A stretch of DNA of 64,000 nt from NCBI RefSeq assembly GCF_027580225.2, contig NC_073351.2:1837001-1901000 (forward strand), read 5' to 3'. Shown here in pieces: positions 37,955 to 49,050 of the stretch. The position numbers were made by a program, and so were the translations under genes. A model generated the notes under the pieces. The model ran no database searches and had not been told where the DNA came from. It was given only the letters and a program-made list of their open reading frames with translations. Every line of letters starts with the position of its first letter. The first letter of the stretch is position 1. This DNA is from Misgurnus anguillicaudatus. Its lineage: Eukaryota > Chordata > Actinopteri > Cypriniformes > Cobitidae.

Positions 37955-38225
37955 TTAATTTGAATGAATGCTGCTTGATGATATGATAAAAGGCTCGTGT
38001 CCTGTCCATTATGATGCTCACATTTAGGCAGTCAGCAGGTCAGACGTGTGAAATGACGCTAAACCCTTTTTAAGCAGAAACTTTGTAGCTGCGTGATGTC
38101 TCGTGTATCGAATAAACTTGCCTTGATTAGGTGATGCAGCGATATAGCTGATGTGGACTGCAGTCGTCAAATGAATTTCCATGAACGCAGTCCAACCCAC
38201 AGCTTACATCCTTTAACTCAGACAC
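37955..38225. promoter_or_regulatory. Candidate regulatory block about 1 kb upstream of foxf1
   Basis: Unique, mixed-composition sequence with a GATA-type GATATGATAAAAGG, an AP-1/CRE-like TGACGCT, and TTGATTAGGTGATGCAGC. No repeat copy was seen in the window. It ends about 950 bp before the foxf1 start codon. Whether it is conserved was not tested. Confidence 0.35.
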
Positions 38226-38819
38226 ATATCAGAAAACTCTAGATTGTTTTTTTTTTAAGAAAAATGGAGACGTGACTCGCAATGTAATTTAGCTACACTA
38301 GCGAAGCTTTTGGTTGATTTTTGATTTAAAGAAGAACGGGGAAAATGTTTACATTCTGCAGTATAAACATCCTGCCCATGTTCCTGTCTGTCTGAAAAAA
38401 AAACTAAACATGCTTTTTATCCGGTTATTGATTTTCTTAGATGAATGGACCTCTCATATAACTTAACGTATTGTATCTCTTTTTTCTTTTTTTTAGAATT
38501 TATTTAAATAATTTAACACGTTCTTTATGTTATTGTTTTATTGCTCATTTTATTTTCCATAAGAAACATTGAAAGTCGCTATTGATAAGAGCAAATGTTA
38601 CACATACTCCATAAATACTAAAACATAGTTAAAATACGGTAATCATCAAGTAGTAAAAGGTTAATTTATTACAAAATAAAACATATTGTTTTTGAAATAT
38701 TTTTTAAAACAAACAAACATCAATCAAATCAATAATATGCATCGAAATAATTAAATACATTTAAAACTGTAAGACTACAAAAGCACACCGTATTTAAAAT
38801 GCTCTAGTTGTGCTTGTGT

Positions 38820-39169
38820 GTGCAGATGTTGGTAAAGCCCACCCCAGCAGAGTTAAAAGTGGGAGGGACACTGGGCGGCCCCTGAGCGCCTCTGACGTGC
38901 ACATGCTCAAGAGCCCAAGAGAAGCTGATGGAAACAGATAAGTAAAAGCTCAAGTCCTCAAAGAAGAACCAGAAGACAGGATCCGAAGCCGAATGAAGCT
39001 CTTGCCCCGTCAGTGTTTCGTTTTAAGGTGGGTAGTACTATCACAAGGGTAGTGCGCAATACCATTACGCATAACAAAAGGAAGTCCATCGAAGCACGAG
39101 TTAATTTGTCTGTAATGAGAGCAGCGTAAATCGCAGTTTATTTCGGATTTTGTCTTGCGCGCGTGAAGA
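38820..39169 (+). promoter_or_regulatory. foxf1: foxf1 promoter region and 5' UTR
   Basis: GC content rises sharply from about 38830 (CCCACCCCAGCAG, GGGCGGCCCC). A TTAAAAG word at 38853-38859, followed by GTGGGAGGG and a GGGCGG Sp1-type box, could position a start site near 38880-38900. The transcription start itself cannot be read from the sequence. The region runs directly into the start codon at 39170. Confidence 0.55.
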
Positions 39170-40151
39170 ATGACGGCTGAAGTGCAGCAGCCCTCCGTGC
39201 AGACTCCTGCCCACAGCAGCCCCATGTCGGAGAAACCCCACGGACAGACGCCTGTGATGGAAACCTCGTCTTCCTCCACCAACGCCAAAACCAAAAAGAC
39301 GAATGCTGGAATTCGCCGCCCGGAAAAGCCTCCGTACTCCTATATTGCACTCATTGTAATGGCCATCCAGAGCTCTCCAACTAAACGACTGACGCTAAGC
39401 GAAATTTACCAGTTTCTTCAGAGCCGCTTCCCGTTTTTCCGAGGTTCGTATCAAGGTTGGAAAAACTCCGTACGTCACAATTTGTCTCTAAACGAGTGCT
39501 TCATTAAGTTACCGAAGGGTTTGGGCAGACCTGGAAAGGGTCACTACTGGACCATCGACCCAGCCAGTGAGTTTATGTTTGAGGAGGGATCTTTCCGCAG
39601 GAGGCCGCGGGGATTCAGGCGCAAATGTCAGGCGCTCAAACCCTCCATGTACAGCATGATGAACGGGCTGGGATTTAATCACATACCCGAGTCCTACAAC
39701 TTTCAGGGGGGCAGCGCAGGCCTGTCTTGTCCTCCAAACAGTTTATCTTTGGAGAGTGGAATTGGAATGATGAATGGACATTTGGCCAGCAACATGGAAG
39801 GAATGGGCTTGGCAGGACACTCCATGTCACATCTGTCAACGAACAGTGGACATTCCTACATGGGGAGTTGCACAGGATCCTCGGGGAGCGAGTACCCCCA
39901 CCACGACAGCTCTGCATCGCCGCTTCTCGCCAGCGGGGGAGTTATGGAGCCCCATCCCGTGTACTCCAGCACGGCCTCGACCTGGCCACCGACGCCCTCC
40001 ACCTCTCTTAACAACGGCGGGTCTTATATTAAACAGCAGCCGCTCTCCCCGTGCAACCCCGGTGGAAACCCACTGCAACCCAGTTTACCTACTCACTCAT
40101 TGGAACAGTCTTACCTGCACCACAACGGCCATGGTACCACCGACCTTCAAG
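39170..40151 (+). CDS. foxf1: Forkhead box protein F1, exon 1
   Basis: Exon 1 encodes residues 1-327 plus one base of codon 328. FoxF1 is a nuclear DNA-binding transcription factor acting in lateral-plate and splanchnic mesoderm downstream of Hedgehog signalling (family knowledge). Residues 53-145 form the forkhead domain, from [17 protein letters not shown] through recognition helix [16 protein letters not shown] (96-111) to the second wing, followed by the basic [15 protein letters not shown]1 rather than FOXF2 is shown by [37 protein letters not shown] and HSLEQSYLH. The ATG has A at -3. The exon ends at a CAAG/GTAAGG donor; reading past it adds 16 unrelated residues and a stop, so splicing is required for the conserved end. 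The reading frame is uninterrupted. Confidence 0.98.
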
Positions 40152-41595
40152 GTAAGGTTTTCAAGACACACACTGCTTTATATAAATCTGAATCCATCTG
40201 AAGGCCAACTTAAATATTACCCACTCTCACAGTACAAAAAAGTACAAAAGCTTTCACTGGGACGGTACCCTTTCAAAATGGTCCTAACATGTATAATTGA
40301 TAACAATATATATCTTTGAGGTGTTATCATGCATCCTTTAGGTGAAAGTATAATTATACAATTTCACATAATTTTGGAAGGGTACCGCATCAGTGACCAT
40401 TTTGTATATTTTCTTCCGAGAGTGTACCACGTGAAATCACAAACATTTACGCTTCTGTCCGTTTATGTTGTTCAGACGTTTGTTATTAACATTTAAGTTA
40501 CTGTGCCGTTACCTTAGCAAAAATAGTCCATAACCTACTAAATAAGTAATTGTTTTGTAGAGCGATTGGTGACTTTATTAGCATTGTTCAACAAATCTGT
40601 GCGTATTAAAAAAATACCTTACATCTTCATTACAGTGACATATAAATACACAAGCATTAAAGCGTTATACCAGCCTGCTGTAACGACCACCACAAAAAAA
40701 AACTTTGCCACGAGCCCCGCAGCAGTGTGTGTCCGTGGGGATTCGCGTGCAAGTAGCCTTGCCGTCAATTAAATACGATCCCACCCAGATCTCTAGACTT
40801 CCCAATCTTTCACATTAAGACATTAATACGATAAGACAGTATCACTCACTACAACTATTTGCTATAATTGTAATCTGTAAGACAGAAGTTCCTGCATCTT
40901 AAAAAATAACGAGTCTCAATTTAAAACTGGTAGCCTGTCTTTAACTAATGTGTACATAAGATAAAGATTGAATAAATTATATTTATTGTGAACATGCGTG
41001 TCGTCATAAGACTATTTTATTTTTTAATGTTGCAAATGTTTTGTAATGTTTTCAAATTTCATTATGTTTTATAATATATTATTTTGTTACGACATATATT
41101 ATATTATATATTATATTATATTATAGTTTGGGTACTAATATCTACACTAAAATAGAATTAACTTTAAATACATTTATTTACACAATTTCTAGAAACTACT
41201 TGTCCAAACTGCTCTTCTAAAAGTTACTTCAAAGTGTAGTTTTAGGTAGCAAAACATTAACAATTATAATGCTTTATTAAACAAACACATGTTATTTTGT
41301 ATACAAAACTTTACGGTTTGAAGACTGTAAAAGATTTTAAAACATTACTTACCTCTTTTTGCCTTGGGGATAAAATAATAATGACGCTAACAATAACAAC
41401 AACAATAATAACAATAATAGTTGCTGTTATAAACACTTAAGACAAATTAAAGGCAGATGACGGTAACATATTTCTGTCAAGCATAAATTTTAAATAAATG
41501 GAACACATGATAAAATAAATTAATGTAGTTAAATACATTTGTATTTGCACTCAGTATTCAGTAATAATGTTTTGTTATTTTACGTCTCTCGGCAG
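40152..41595 (+). other. foxf1: foxf1 intron
   Basis: A 1,444-bp intron with GTAAGG at the donor and CTCGGCAG at the acceptor, phase 1. It lies at the position of the single FOXF1 intron in vertebrates (after ...LQ, before GI/GIP). It contains a palindromic MITE (40223-40423) and otherwise AT-rich sequence. Confidence 0.93.
40223..40423. mobile_element. Palindromic MITE in the foxf1 intron
   Basis: ACTCTCACAG, then GTACAAAAGCTTTCACTGG and CGGTACCCTTTC on the left match, inverted, GAAGGGTACCG, CAGTGACCATTTTGTA and GAGAGTGT on the right. The structure is that of a small non-autonomous fold-back element. It lies about 70 bp inside the donor and does not disturb either splice site. Confidence 0.8.
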
Positions 41596-41759
41596 GTATT
41601 CAGCGCTATCATTCCCAGTCTCCGAGCATGTGTGACAGAAAGGAGTTTGTCTTCTCTTTTAACGCCATGACCTCTTCAGCGATGCATTCACCAGGGAGCA
41701 GCGCGTATTACCACCATCAGCAGGTCTCCTATCAGGATATCAAACCCTGCGTGATGTGA
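41596..41759 (+). CDS. foxf1: Forkhead box protein F1, exon 2 (terminal)
   Basis: Exon 2 completes codon 328 (Gly) and encodes the conserved FoxF C-terminus: [19 protein letters not shown], then SFNAM, and the final QDIKPCVM before TGA at 41757-41759. The sum of both exons is 1,146 bp, giving 381 residues, close to the known size of fish and mammalian FOXF1. The C-terminal region is the transactivation part in FOXF proteins. It is too short for simple ORF scans and is recognised through the acceptor, phase and family match. Confidence 0.97.
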
Positions 41760-42180
41760 CAGCATTCTAACATGCAGTACTCTGCTCAAGCACGCTCTTA
41801 CAATGAGCAATAACAAAACCGTGGAGTGCTCTGTACATGGGCTCCTGTGGAAAGGGACTTGGATTTAAAAAAAATGCTGTAAATTACTATTCAAAAGCTG
41901 ACAATGGAAGAATTATTTTAAAAAATGACAAACATAAAGGAGCACTCCAAGGAGGCCGGCTAGGTACTTCCAGAAAAGGCTAGGTGGAAAAACTACAGCC
42001 TCAAATCTCTGCGATGAGAAGATCAAGGCCAGAGCATCTGATTTCCAACAGCTCGGTACTAAACTCTACTGGCGGATGACCACCGCTCTCTGAGATGCGA
42101 AGACGAGTTTATTCATGATGAGATGTTCATGCATTGTTGTTCACAAGGAGTTTTTTAATAAAACATTTCATTTCACTATA
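41760..42180 (+). other. foxf1: foxf1 3' UTR with polyadenylation signal
   Basis: Untranslated sequence follows the stop. The first clear AATAAA lies at 42157-42162, followed by a T-rich stretch. A second candidate, AATAAA near 42961, would give a longer 3' end. Which one is used cannot be told from sequence. Confidence 0.65.
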
Positions 42181-44239
42181 AGTTGGTGAATACCAAAGTA
42201 AAAACGGGAAATGAAGGCACTTTTAAACCCTAATGCGCAACTTATTTATTCTGTTGTCTAATTGTTATCTTTTAGGCTACAGTTACAGCCACAGTATTGA
42301 TCGCATTATTGGCAATATTTGCCCAATGTAACATGAAGATTTATTATAAGCACTGCTAGTTATTTTGATTGTGTTTACTTAGTTGTACATATCCATATTG
42401 ACACGTCTTATTCATCAAGCACTGTATAAACTGTATATGGGTAGGAAATATCTTATAGTAGTTTTTTTTCTGTTCCAATGGCTTTAAATATTATGTAACA
42501 CGTTTACGAAAATTAAAAAGTAACATGGCATTGAGTTTGCAAAAGTTTTTCAAACATTATTTTCTAAAGAAGACGGGTGTTTGTGGATTTGATCATTAGA
42601 TTACACATAGTTTTCTCTTTTAATCATTTAAAGCGTTATTCGGCAAACCATTACCTAAACAAACGTGACCACGATTTAACAGAACGAAGAATAACAAATA
42701 AATAAAGAAACGAAATTATAGTTAACATTGGTCAGTTATAAGAAGCATTTACTGTAAATGCAAAATTGTGAAAAGCGCTTTAGAATTAAGTTTCGAATGA
42801 AATTGAATTTAATAAGGATTTTCTTATTATTATTATTGCCTTGCATTCGTTGTCATTAATATTTCGGTCTCCTGCAGAGACTTCACATATAAGACGCTTT
42901 CTTTTTATTGTCAGCCGCAGTGTAAACTGTTAGAACAATGTTTGCATATATTATAAAAAAAATAAACACTACCGCACCTTACACAAATGAAATATCACGA
43001 GAACATTGATTTCAGGCATTCCAGCTGCTCATATTTAATGTGTAAGCGGCCAAGATGTGATTGGAGACTGATCAAAAGAATCCTTCAAGAGAGAACAAAT
43101 GGTGCTAAAGAGTGACTGCAGTGATGTTCTGACTAACATTCCGTATTAGAAATTTCGTGATTATATGTGCACAAAAGAAAGATATTAAAGCTGAAGAATC
43201 ACTTATATTTTTATATACTATATTAATGTGACAAATATATTAGGTCAAACTGTAGTAAATATAATCACATATAAGGAATAATACTGACGTGTTTATGTTT
43301 GTATGTGAAACTATATTGCCGATAAAATGTTTAAAAGCTTTAAATATACCACCTGTATTATTCTTTAATGAAAAAAAAAACGGGTCGTATTCTACACGTT
43401 TATTGATTTAACGGAAATAACAGAAAATTGTTTCGATTGGGGTATTTATTCTGATTTATTGTACAAAGGTTTTGCTACATAAAATGTAATTACACTGGGG
43501 AACTAGTAGACTCTAAGAGTTGTTATTTTTACAACAATATATATCGGATAAAAAAAATGTTTGAATCATAACTATTTACTCAATCAAGTAGGTTCAGCTA
43601 TATTGGGCTTAAATTAGAAAACATATGGTCAAAATACGTATTGGCCGAGCATCCTCAAGGATCCGCAGTGCCGTGACCATGAACCGAACTCAATCCGACT
43701 CTCACTTGCATATTCAAAGGACCAGTAAGCTCAGGGGCCACACATAAACACACAATGGAGCCTATAGCAAAATAATGTTGACCCACACCTTTAAGCTCAG
43801 CCAAAAATCGCAGTTACTTAAAAAGCTACTGGCGGACACATCATATCTTCCAAAATATTCTCAAAGCTGCTCTATTCTAAAACCTATAGAAGCGGTCTAA
43901 AGACGGTCGAATAACCATTTTGTCTGAATTGTTCCATAAGGAACCTTTAACGTCTTAAGAAACTTTCTCTTTCACAAAAGGTTATTAAAAATTAGAGAAA
44001 GAAATGGTTCTTCTAAAAATCTTTGACTGAAGGGTTCTCTGATTAACAACAACAACAAATGCTCACATATGACATCGCTGTAGAGAACGTCAAAGCAACG
44101 TTCTGTTACTGTTTATATTTCAAAACAATTTAACAATTTAATAAACATTCATGTCGGTAAATATTATGTAGTGACCGTTTTGAATGAGGCACTTGATATA
44201 TTGTGAATATATAATACTTATACTCATTATTTATCGACA

Positions 44240-44278
<39 letters not shown>

Positions 44279-45297
44279 TTTTATTAAGTCAATTTAAAAT
44301 TTAAAACCTAAACAAAACAAAGCTTTTGTATTCTAAAGAAATTTTCTCAGCGCAACAACAAATAAAACATTAAAGTATATGTAATAATGTAGTAATGTGG
44401 CAAATCATTTCCAAAATATACACCACAAAAATACCTTCACTGGCTACATTTTTGCCTTTTTCGAAAAATTTAACTAGTGAAAAAAAAATGAATCACTGAA
44501 ATAAATATTACAAAAAAACTCTATTAATATCCATTAAATAATTCAGTAGTGTAAACCAGTTACTGTTTTACTTATTTACTCAACAGTCAGACATATGATA
44601 CTGGAAACATGTTTCATTGATAGCGTTTTATGTCTTTCAAACTTTAATATACCTTAAATTTGAGTGCCATATACCTACTGATACTTACATGCCACAACAT
44701 TCAAGTTATAGTGTAAAAAAACTTTGACTTGAAATAATCGGTCTAAGACAGGCTGTTATAATGAAACTTGTATTTAATTTCTTTTGCGAGTTTGAAGTCA
44801 TCCACAGAGGAACAACCAACACACACGCACGCACGCACGCACACACATAAGCTTTTCTTGCGTTAAAGACTCTTTAAATAAAATGCATCATCAATTGAAT
44901 GTATTTTATCTACATGGCAAATTTCCACGTACAATTATAACATTACGTCAACTTAAAAAGAGTTAGGTTGCATCTAAGAAACATGACTAGATATATTATT
45001 GTAATAATATTATGTGGTTATTTGCCACGTGATTAAAATACATTCAACCAATGGGCCATTTTTTGAGTGTAGTTTTTCTATTTATAGACATTATTTATCA
45101 AAATAAATAAATAAACACAAAACTAATCTCTTTAGCTCTATGAATTTCAAGATAAGATAAGATGAATTTCAAGATAAGAACAAACCGGATTTTTTAGACA
45201 CCCTATGGAAGCTGGGGTTATGAAATTGCAAAAGTACAAGATGGTTTTGCTGCTAAAGGATAGTGTTATTTAGAAAGCACATTAGATTAATAATCAT
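42181..45297. other. Region between convergent foxf1 and mthfsd
   Basis: AT-rich DNA without an exon. About 43010-43165 is a mixed-composition block (AAGCGGCCAAGATGTGATTG, GAGTGACTGCAGTGATG) that could be a regulatory element. About 43930-44040 holds GGTTCT/AGAACC-type palindromic words of a small MITE. A (TA)n run is at 44244-44275 and an (ACGC)n run near 44823-44840. Confidence 0.5.
43010..43165. promoter_or_regulatory. Candidate downstream regulatory block of foxf1
   Basis: A unique, non-AT-rich island of about 155 bp located 1.3 kb after the foxf1 stop, containing CAGCTGCTCATATTTAATG, CGGCCAAGATGTGATTGG and GATCAAAAGAATCC (a TCF/LEF-like GATCAAAAG). No repeat copy and no coding frame were found. 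The role is inferred; conservation was not tested. Confidence 0.3.
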
Positions 45298-45816
45298 TTA
45301 ATCTTCACTAGGTTCTTCTTTTTGACCTGTCCCGTCCGTGGCCCCACTCCTGACACATTCAACACGCATGGTGCTGCCATGAACAGAGAGTTTTTGTAGT
45401 GCTCTGAGCGCGTGTTCTGCTCTCGTGCTATCAGCGTAATGTAGAAAGGCTCTATGCTGCGCACCCTGCCAGATGATTCTCAAAGGCACAGCTTCATGTT
45501 CTCTGAGCAGCGTCTTTAGCTCACTCACACGTAACCTTGAGGGAATGTCGCCTAGGTATATGGTGCTGACGGGACTCTTAGGGAACACACTCTTAAACCT
45601 ACCACGCTGGTCACCTTTAGAAACCAAATGCCCATGCTGCCAATGAGATTCCCGCTTTAGCTCACGTTGGATATTACTCTGGCAGCTCTCTTGGGAGCTT
45701 TCATTCTCGTCTTCTCCAGCAGGGGGTGTTTTTAAAGTCACATCCTTTTCTGCTTCTTGCTGTATTGATCTTAGCTTCTTTAAAATAGGTATTTTCTTCA
45801 GCACCTCTGTGTCCAA
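45298..45816 (-). CDS. mthfsd: MTHFSD terminal coding exon (RRM domain)
   Basis: The exon starts after a CTCTTTCAG acceptor (minus strand) and runs 172 codons to TAA. It begins LDTEVLKKIPILKKLR, matching the LEMMEKIPILRSLR segment that ends the MTHFS-like domain of MTHFSD. About residues 85-155 form an RNA-recognition motif with RNP2-like TIYLGD and RNP1-like HRAFLHY, as in the C-terminal RRM of human MTHFSD. The linker (30-80) is acidic and Ser/Gln-rich. The MTHFS-like N-terminal domain must lie in upstream exons at higher coordinates; none was found. Sequence upstream of the acceptor that stays open (to 45933) is intron. Convergent placement beside foxf1 matches mammals. The frame is intact, so a functional gene is likely. 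Confidence 0.9.
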   Translation of the reverse strand: MDTEVLKKIPILKKLRSIQQEAEKDVTLKTPPAGEDENESSQESCQSNIQRELKRESHWQHGHLVSKGDQRGRFKSVFPKSPVSTIYLGDIPSRLRVSELKTLLREHEAVPLRIIWQGAQHRAFLHYADSTRAEHALRALQKLSVHGSTMRVECVRSGATDGTGQKEEPSED

Positions 45817-46112
45817 CTGAAAGAGAAAAAGTGAAGTTCTAATACAAGCATTGGTCAGCAGATTAGAGCTTAGCTGGAAGAAAGTTACAAGCAGCACACT
45901 GACAATAATGTGAGATGAAACATATTTGATCACTCAATTTTTTTAAATGTAAAGAAAACTAAAACAACAGGGTGTCGGGAATACAAAATAAATTTGAGAT
46001 CAAAGAAGAATTGTGTCATTGTCATAATTCTGAAATTGGAATTGCAATTTTTTTACTTGCCTCAGACTTTAGACTAGTAAATTCTCTGCTAAACCAACGA
46101 AATCTCATTGCA
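45817..46112 (-). other. mthfsd: Presumed mthfsd intron sequence
   Basis: It follows the acceptor of the terminal exon. No upstream mthfsd exon was recognised between here and the right edge, so most of 45817-64000 is either one very long intron crowded with insertions or non-genic sequence. Confidence 0.45.
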
Positions 46113-46544
46113 ATTCGTACATATTTTACGAGGTCTAAATCGCATTGATTCCTACGACCAAATACATTTTTGGTTTTGCCCCCTTGAAGTTGGGGTTAGG
46201 AGTGGGGTTTCGTTATTGTTTTTTTACTGTACTGTGCAAAAGTCCTAGGCCACTATTTAGTGTGACATCATTTGGCACGAAACACATCTTGAGCTTTTTT
46301 GAGGAGACTGAAGTGCTGAAGTCATTCGATTAGAATTAGAAATTAGGATTTAATTTCATTTCCTGCAGCTGCCTGCTATTGCTCAAGTGGAGGGGGAGTT
46401 TACCTACACTTCGGCTTATACTTTTATACTGTTTTTAATTCTACATACAAAATCTAATGGTAGCATGGTGGCCTAAGACTTTTGCACAGTACTGTTTGAC
46501 AGTGAATTCATACGAATTAGCCAAATCGTAAAATATGTACGAAT
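46113..46544. mobile_element. Palindromic repeat split by a Tc1-type MITE
   Basis: ATTCGTACATATTTTACGA at 46113-46131 is the exact reverse complement of TCGTAAAATATGTACGAAT at 46526-46544. These are the two arms of one fold-back element. Between the arms lies the separate element at about 46226-46495, so the outer element is older. Confidence 0.82.
46226..46495. mobile_element. Tc1-type MITE
   Basis: The ends mirror each other: CTGTACTGTGCAAAAGTCCT and GGCCAC on the left, GTGGCCTAAGACTTTTGCAC and AGTACTGT on the right. The terminal motif is that of a fish Tc1 family. The interior is non-coding. The TA duplication is blurred by substitutions. Confidence 0.82.
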
Positions 46545-47239
46545 TCTCTTGAGATCAGGCTAAACAGCTTATTATTATCCTTTTGCAAAACCCATGCTAG
46601 TTGACTTGGGAGTCAAACAAACAAGTTGCACTGCAAAAAAAATATATGTGCTGCCTTAATTTTTAAGTACAAAACTGGCTTAACAAGTCTTTTCAACTCA
46701 TTTTAAATTCTGGTCAGTAATAAGTTGTGGAGACCTATGAACAATTTAAGTATTTGTTCCAAGTTCTCCCACTTAGAAATCATGGAGGGGTCTGAAAGTG
46801 TCATCGTAGGTGCATGTCCACTGTGAGAGACATAATCTTAAAAAAATCCAGAGATCACAATGTCTGATTTTTTGACTATTTGTTTGTATGATGCAGCTGC
46901 AAATAGGTATTTGAACACCTGTCTATCAGCTAGAATTCTGACCGTCAAAGACCTGTTAGTCTGCCTTTAAAATGTCCACCTCCACTCCATTTATTATCCT
47001 ACATTAGATGCACCTGTTTGAGGTCGTTAGCTGCATAAAGACACCAGTCCACCCCATACAATCAGTAAGAATCCAACTACTAACATGGTTAGAACTATTA
47101 ATTCGCTACTGTAATATTTTTATTTCATTAAATTTTTTTGATTGCATACTTTTTATGTAAAATTTAAAATTATGACTTTTACTTCTACTTGAGCAATTAT
47201 TTCTTTAGTTACATGTACTTTTACTTGAGTAAAGTTCAA

Positions 47240-47600
47240 CTTAGTCATCTGCATTTTCTGGATCAGATTTGACTTGTATTGATAAGGTAGTTAAAACAAT
47301 ATTAACTCCTGTCAGTATTGCATTGGGAGTAATCTTCCAAACATGGTAAGGATCATCACATTTCCGGAGTGACATCAGAGGTATTCAGGCCAATCACAAC
47401 ATTCCGGTTAGCTGGTCAATCAAATGACACTGTGTTTTTTTAGAATGATGAGCTTTGTACAAAATCAATGCGTTTCAGGGAGGCAGGAATTAAAGGAGCA
47501 ACAAACATGTACAGTACAGTATGTGGAAAACATAAACTTGCAAACACATTGTACTACACCAAATACACAAAATAACATTGTTTTTAGCAATGTAATAGGT
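47240..47600 (-). mobile_element. DNA repeat, inverted copy of 16356-16760
   Basis: On the minus strand it reads CACCTATTACATTGC, GCATT, AGCTCATCATTCT, ACATTCCGG-type words and CATTTTCTGGATCAG in the same order as 16356-16700. It is non-coding. Confidence 0.75.
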
Positions 47601-48733
47601 GATCAAGAACCGAACATACACAGAGATCGATTGTACTGTATAGCTTTAACATTATAGACCATTTTGCAAGAAGTAAACAACACTGGTCCAAAAGCATTAC
47701 CTGTTTCAATTTTTTAACACTACATAAAGATTTTGGGATAAAATACAACCAACAGAACACATAGAACTGAATTAAAAAGAGTAAATTCTATTTAAAAAAA
47801 ATAAATTCTTGTTTTAAAATAAAATTCTTGATTAAAAATAACACAATAATGTGAGTAATTTAAGTAATTCTAAATAAACACATTATTGAGAAAAATGTAA
47901 CTTATTTTTATCATGTAAAATTTACTTAAACTTGTAAAAAGGAAATGAACTTAATAATTGTGTTTTGAAACTACTTGAATTATTAAAAAAAATATAAATA
48001 ACTATACTGAAAACCCTAATAAGTTGATTCAACTCAAATGATTTGAGTAAACTCATTCCCTCAATTTAATTGAGTAATGGGGTCTCCCAAAACGTGCATA
48101 TTTAAGTTTACTTTTGGTGCTTATGTAGATTTGACTTAAATTGTTTAGTTCACCAAACTTTACAATTATTCAATGTACTTAAACAATAAAGTTCACTTAA
48201 CTTAGTGTTAAATATACAAGTACACTTGAAATTAAGTAAACTCAACATGACAATTTAACTGAATAAAGAATTATTTTTCTTTAATCTTAAAGTTATTATT
48301 TTTGACTGTAAGCTTTGTGCACATTGCACTTAAATAAAACAATGACAACAATTTTAAGTTGAATAAACTTAATGTTTTAATTTCTTCCAATATTCCTGCA
48401 CTCTTAACCCAGATTAGTTAACATTACTAGAAATTTGTGAGTAAACTTGTTGCATATAACTTTAGTTTTTATCACTTTATATTACTTTTGATGTTATAAA
48501 TGGTATTATAACACAAAATTAATGACTGACTTTAAGTCAATCATTGAATAAACGTGATTCTCCACAGAAACACACAAAACATACATTGTCAGTACTGTGG
48601 AGAGAAATACAATAAAATGTTCTGAACATGGTTCATGTACGGAAACACTGATCACCTGAACGGTGACACAAAATTATAATTTAAAACAAAACAACATCAA
48701 TAATATAAGAGCTTAAACCTATATGACATTTTA

Positions 48734-49045
48734 TTAAAGGAATAGTCTACCCTTTTGCCATATTAAACTATGTTATTACCTCAACCTAGGCGAATTAATA
48801 CATACCTATCTTTTTTCAATGCATGCAACTGTACAGCGCGTTGTAAATGTGTTAGCATTTAGCCTAGCCCCATTCATTCCTATTTTACCAAAAAAAGTTT
48901 TATTTTGTGGCACCATACTTACTGGTATAACTCCTCATGTAACAGTCTTTAAATAGGGAAAACACTGAAGTGTTTGGTGGCTTCCCTGTTTGGTACATGC
49001 TTTATATGGGACTGCATTTGGAGAGTAAAATTTGAAATTAAACCC
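48734..49045 (+). mobile_element. TTAA-type DNA repeat, 5' part
   Basis: It starts TTAA then AGGAATAGTCTACCC and continues ATATTAAACTATGTTATTAC, GCGAATTAATACATACC. This is a very common cyprinid repeat start. It interrupts the AT-rich element exactly at a TTAA that is intact in copy B (59630). The right end is missing or overwritten by the element at 49051. Confidence 0.65.
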
Positions 49046-49050
49046 TACTT

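Noticed and set aside
40152..40201. Read-through C-terminus of foxf1 exon 1
   Set aside because: The 16 codons after the donor are unrelated to FoxF; joining to 41596 restores the conserved end in phase.
39774..40319. 181-residue + strand open frame overlapping foxf1 exon 1
   Set aside because: It lies in another frame of the conserved foxf1 coding sequence, crosses the splice donor, and has no recognisable domain.
45817..45933. Extension of the mthfsd exon to an upstream ATG
   Set aside because: A strong acceptor precedes LDTEV, and the extra 39 residues do not match MTHFSD.
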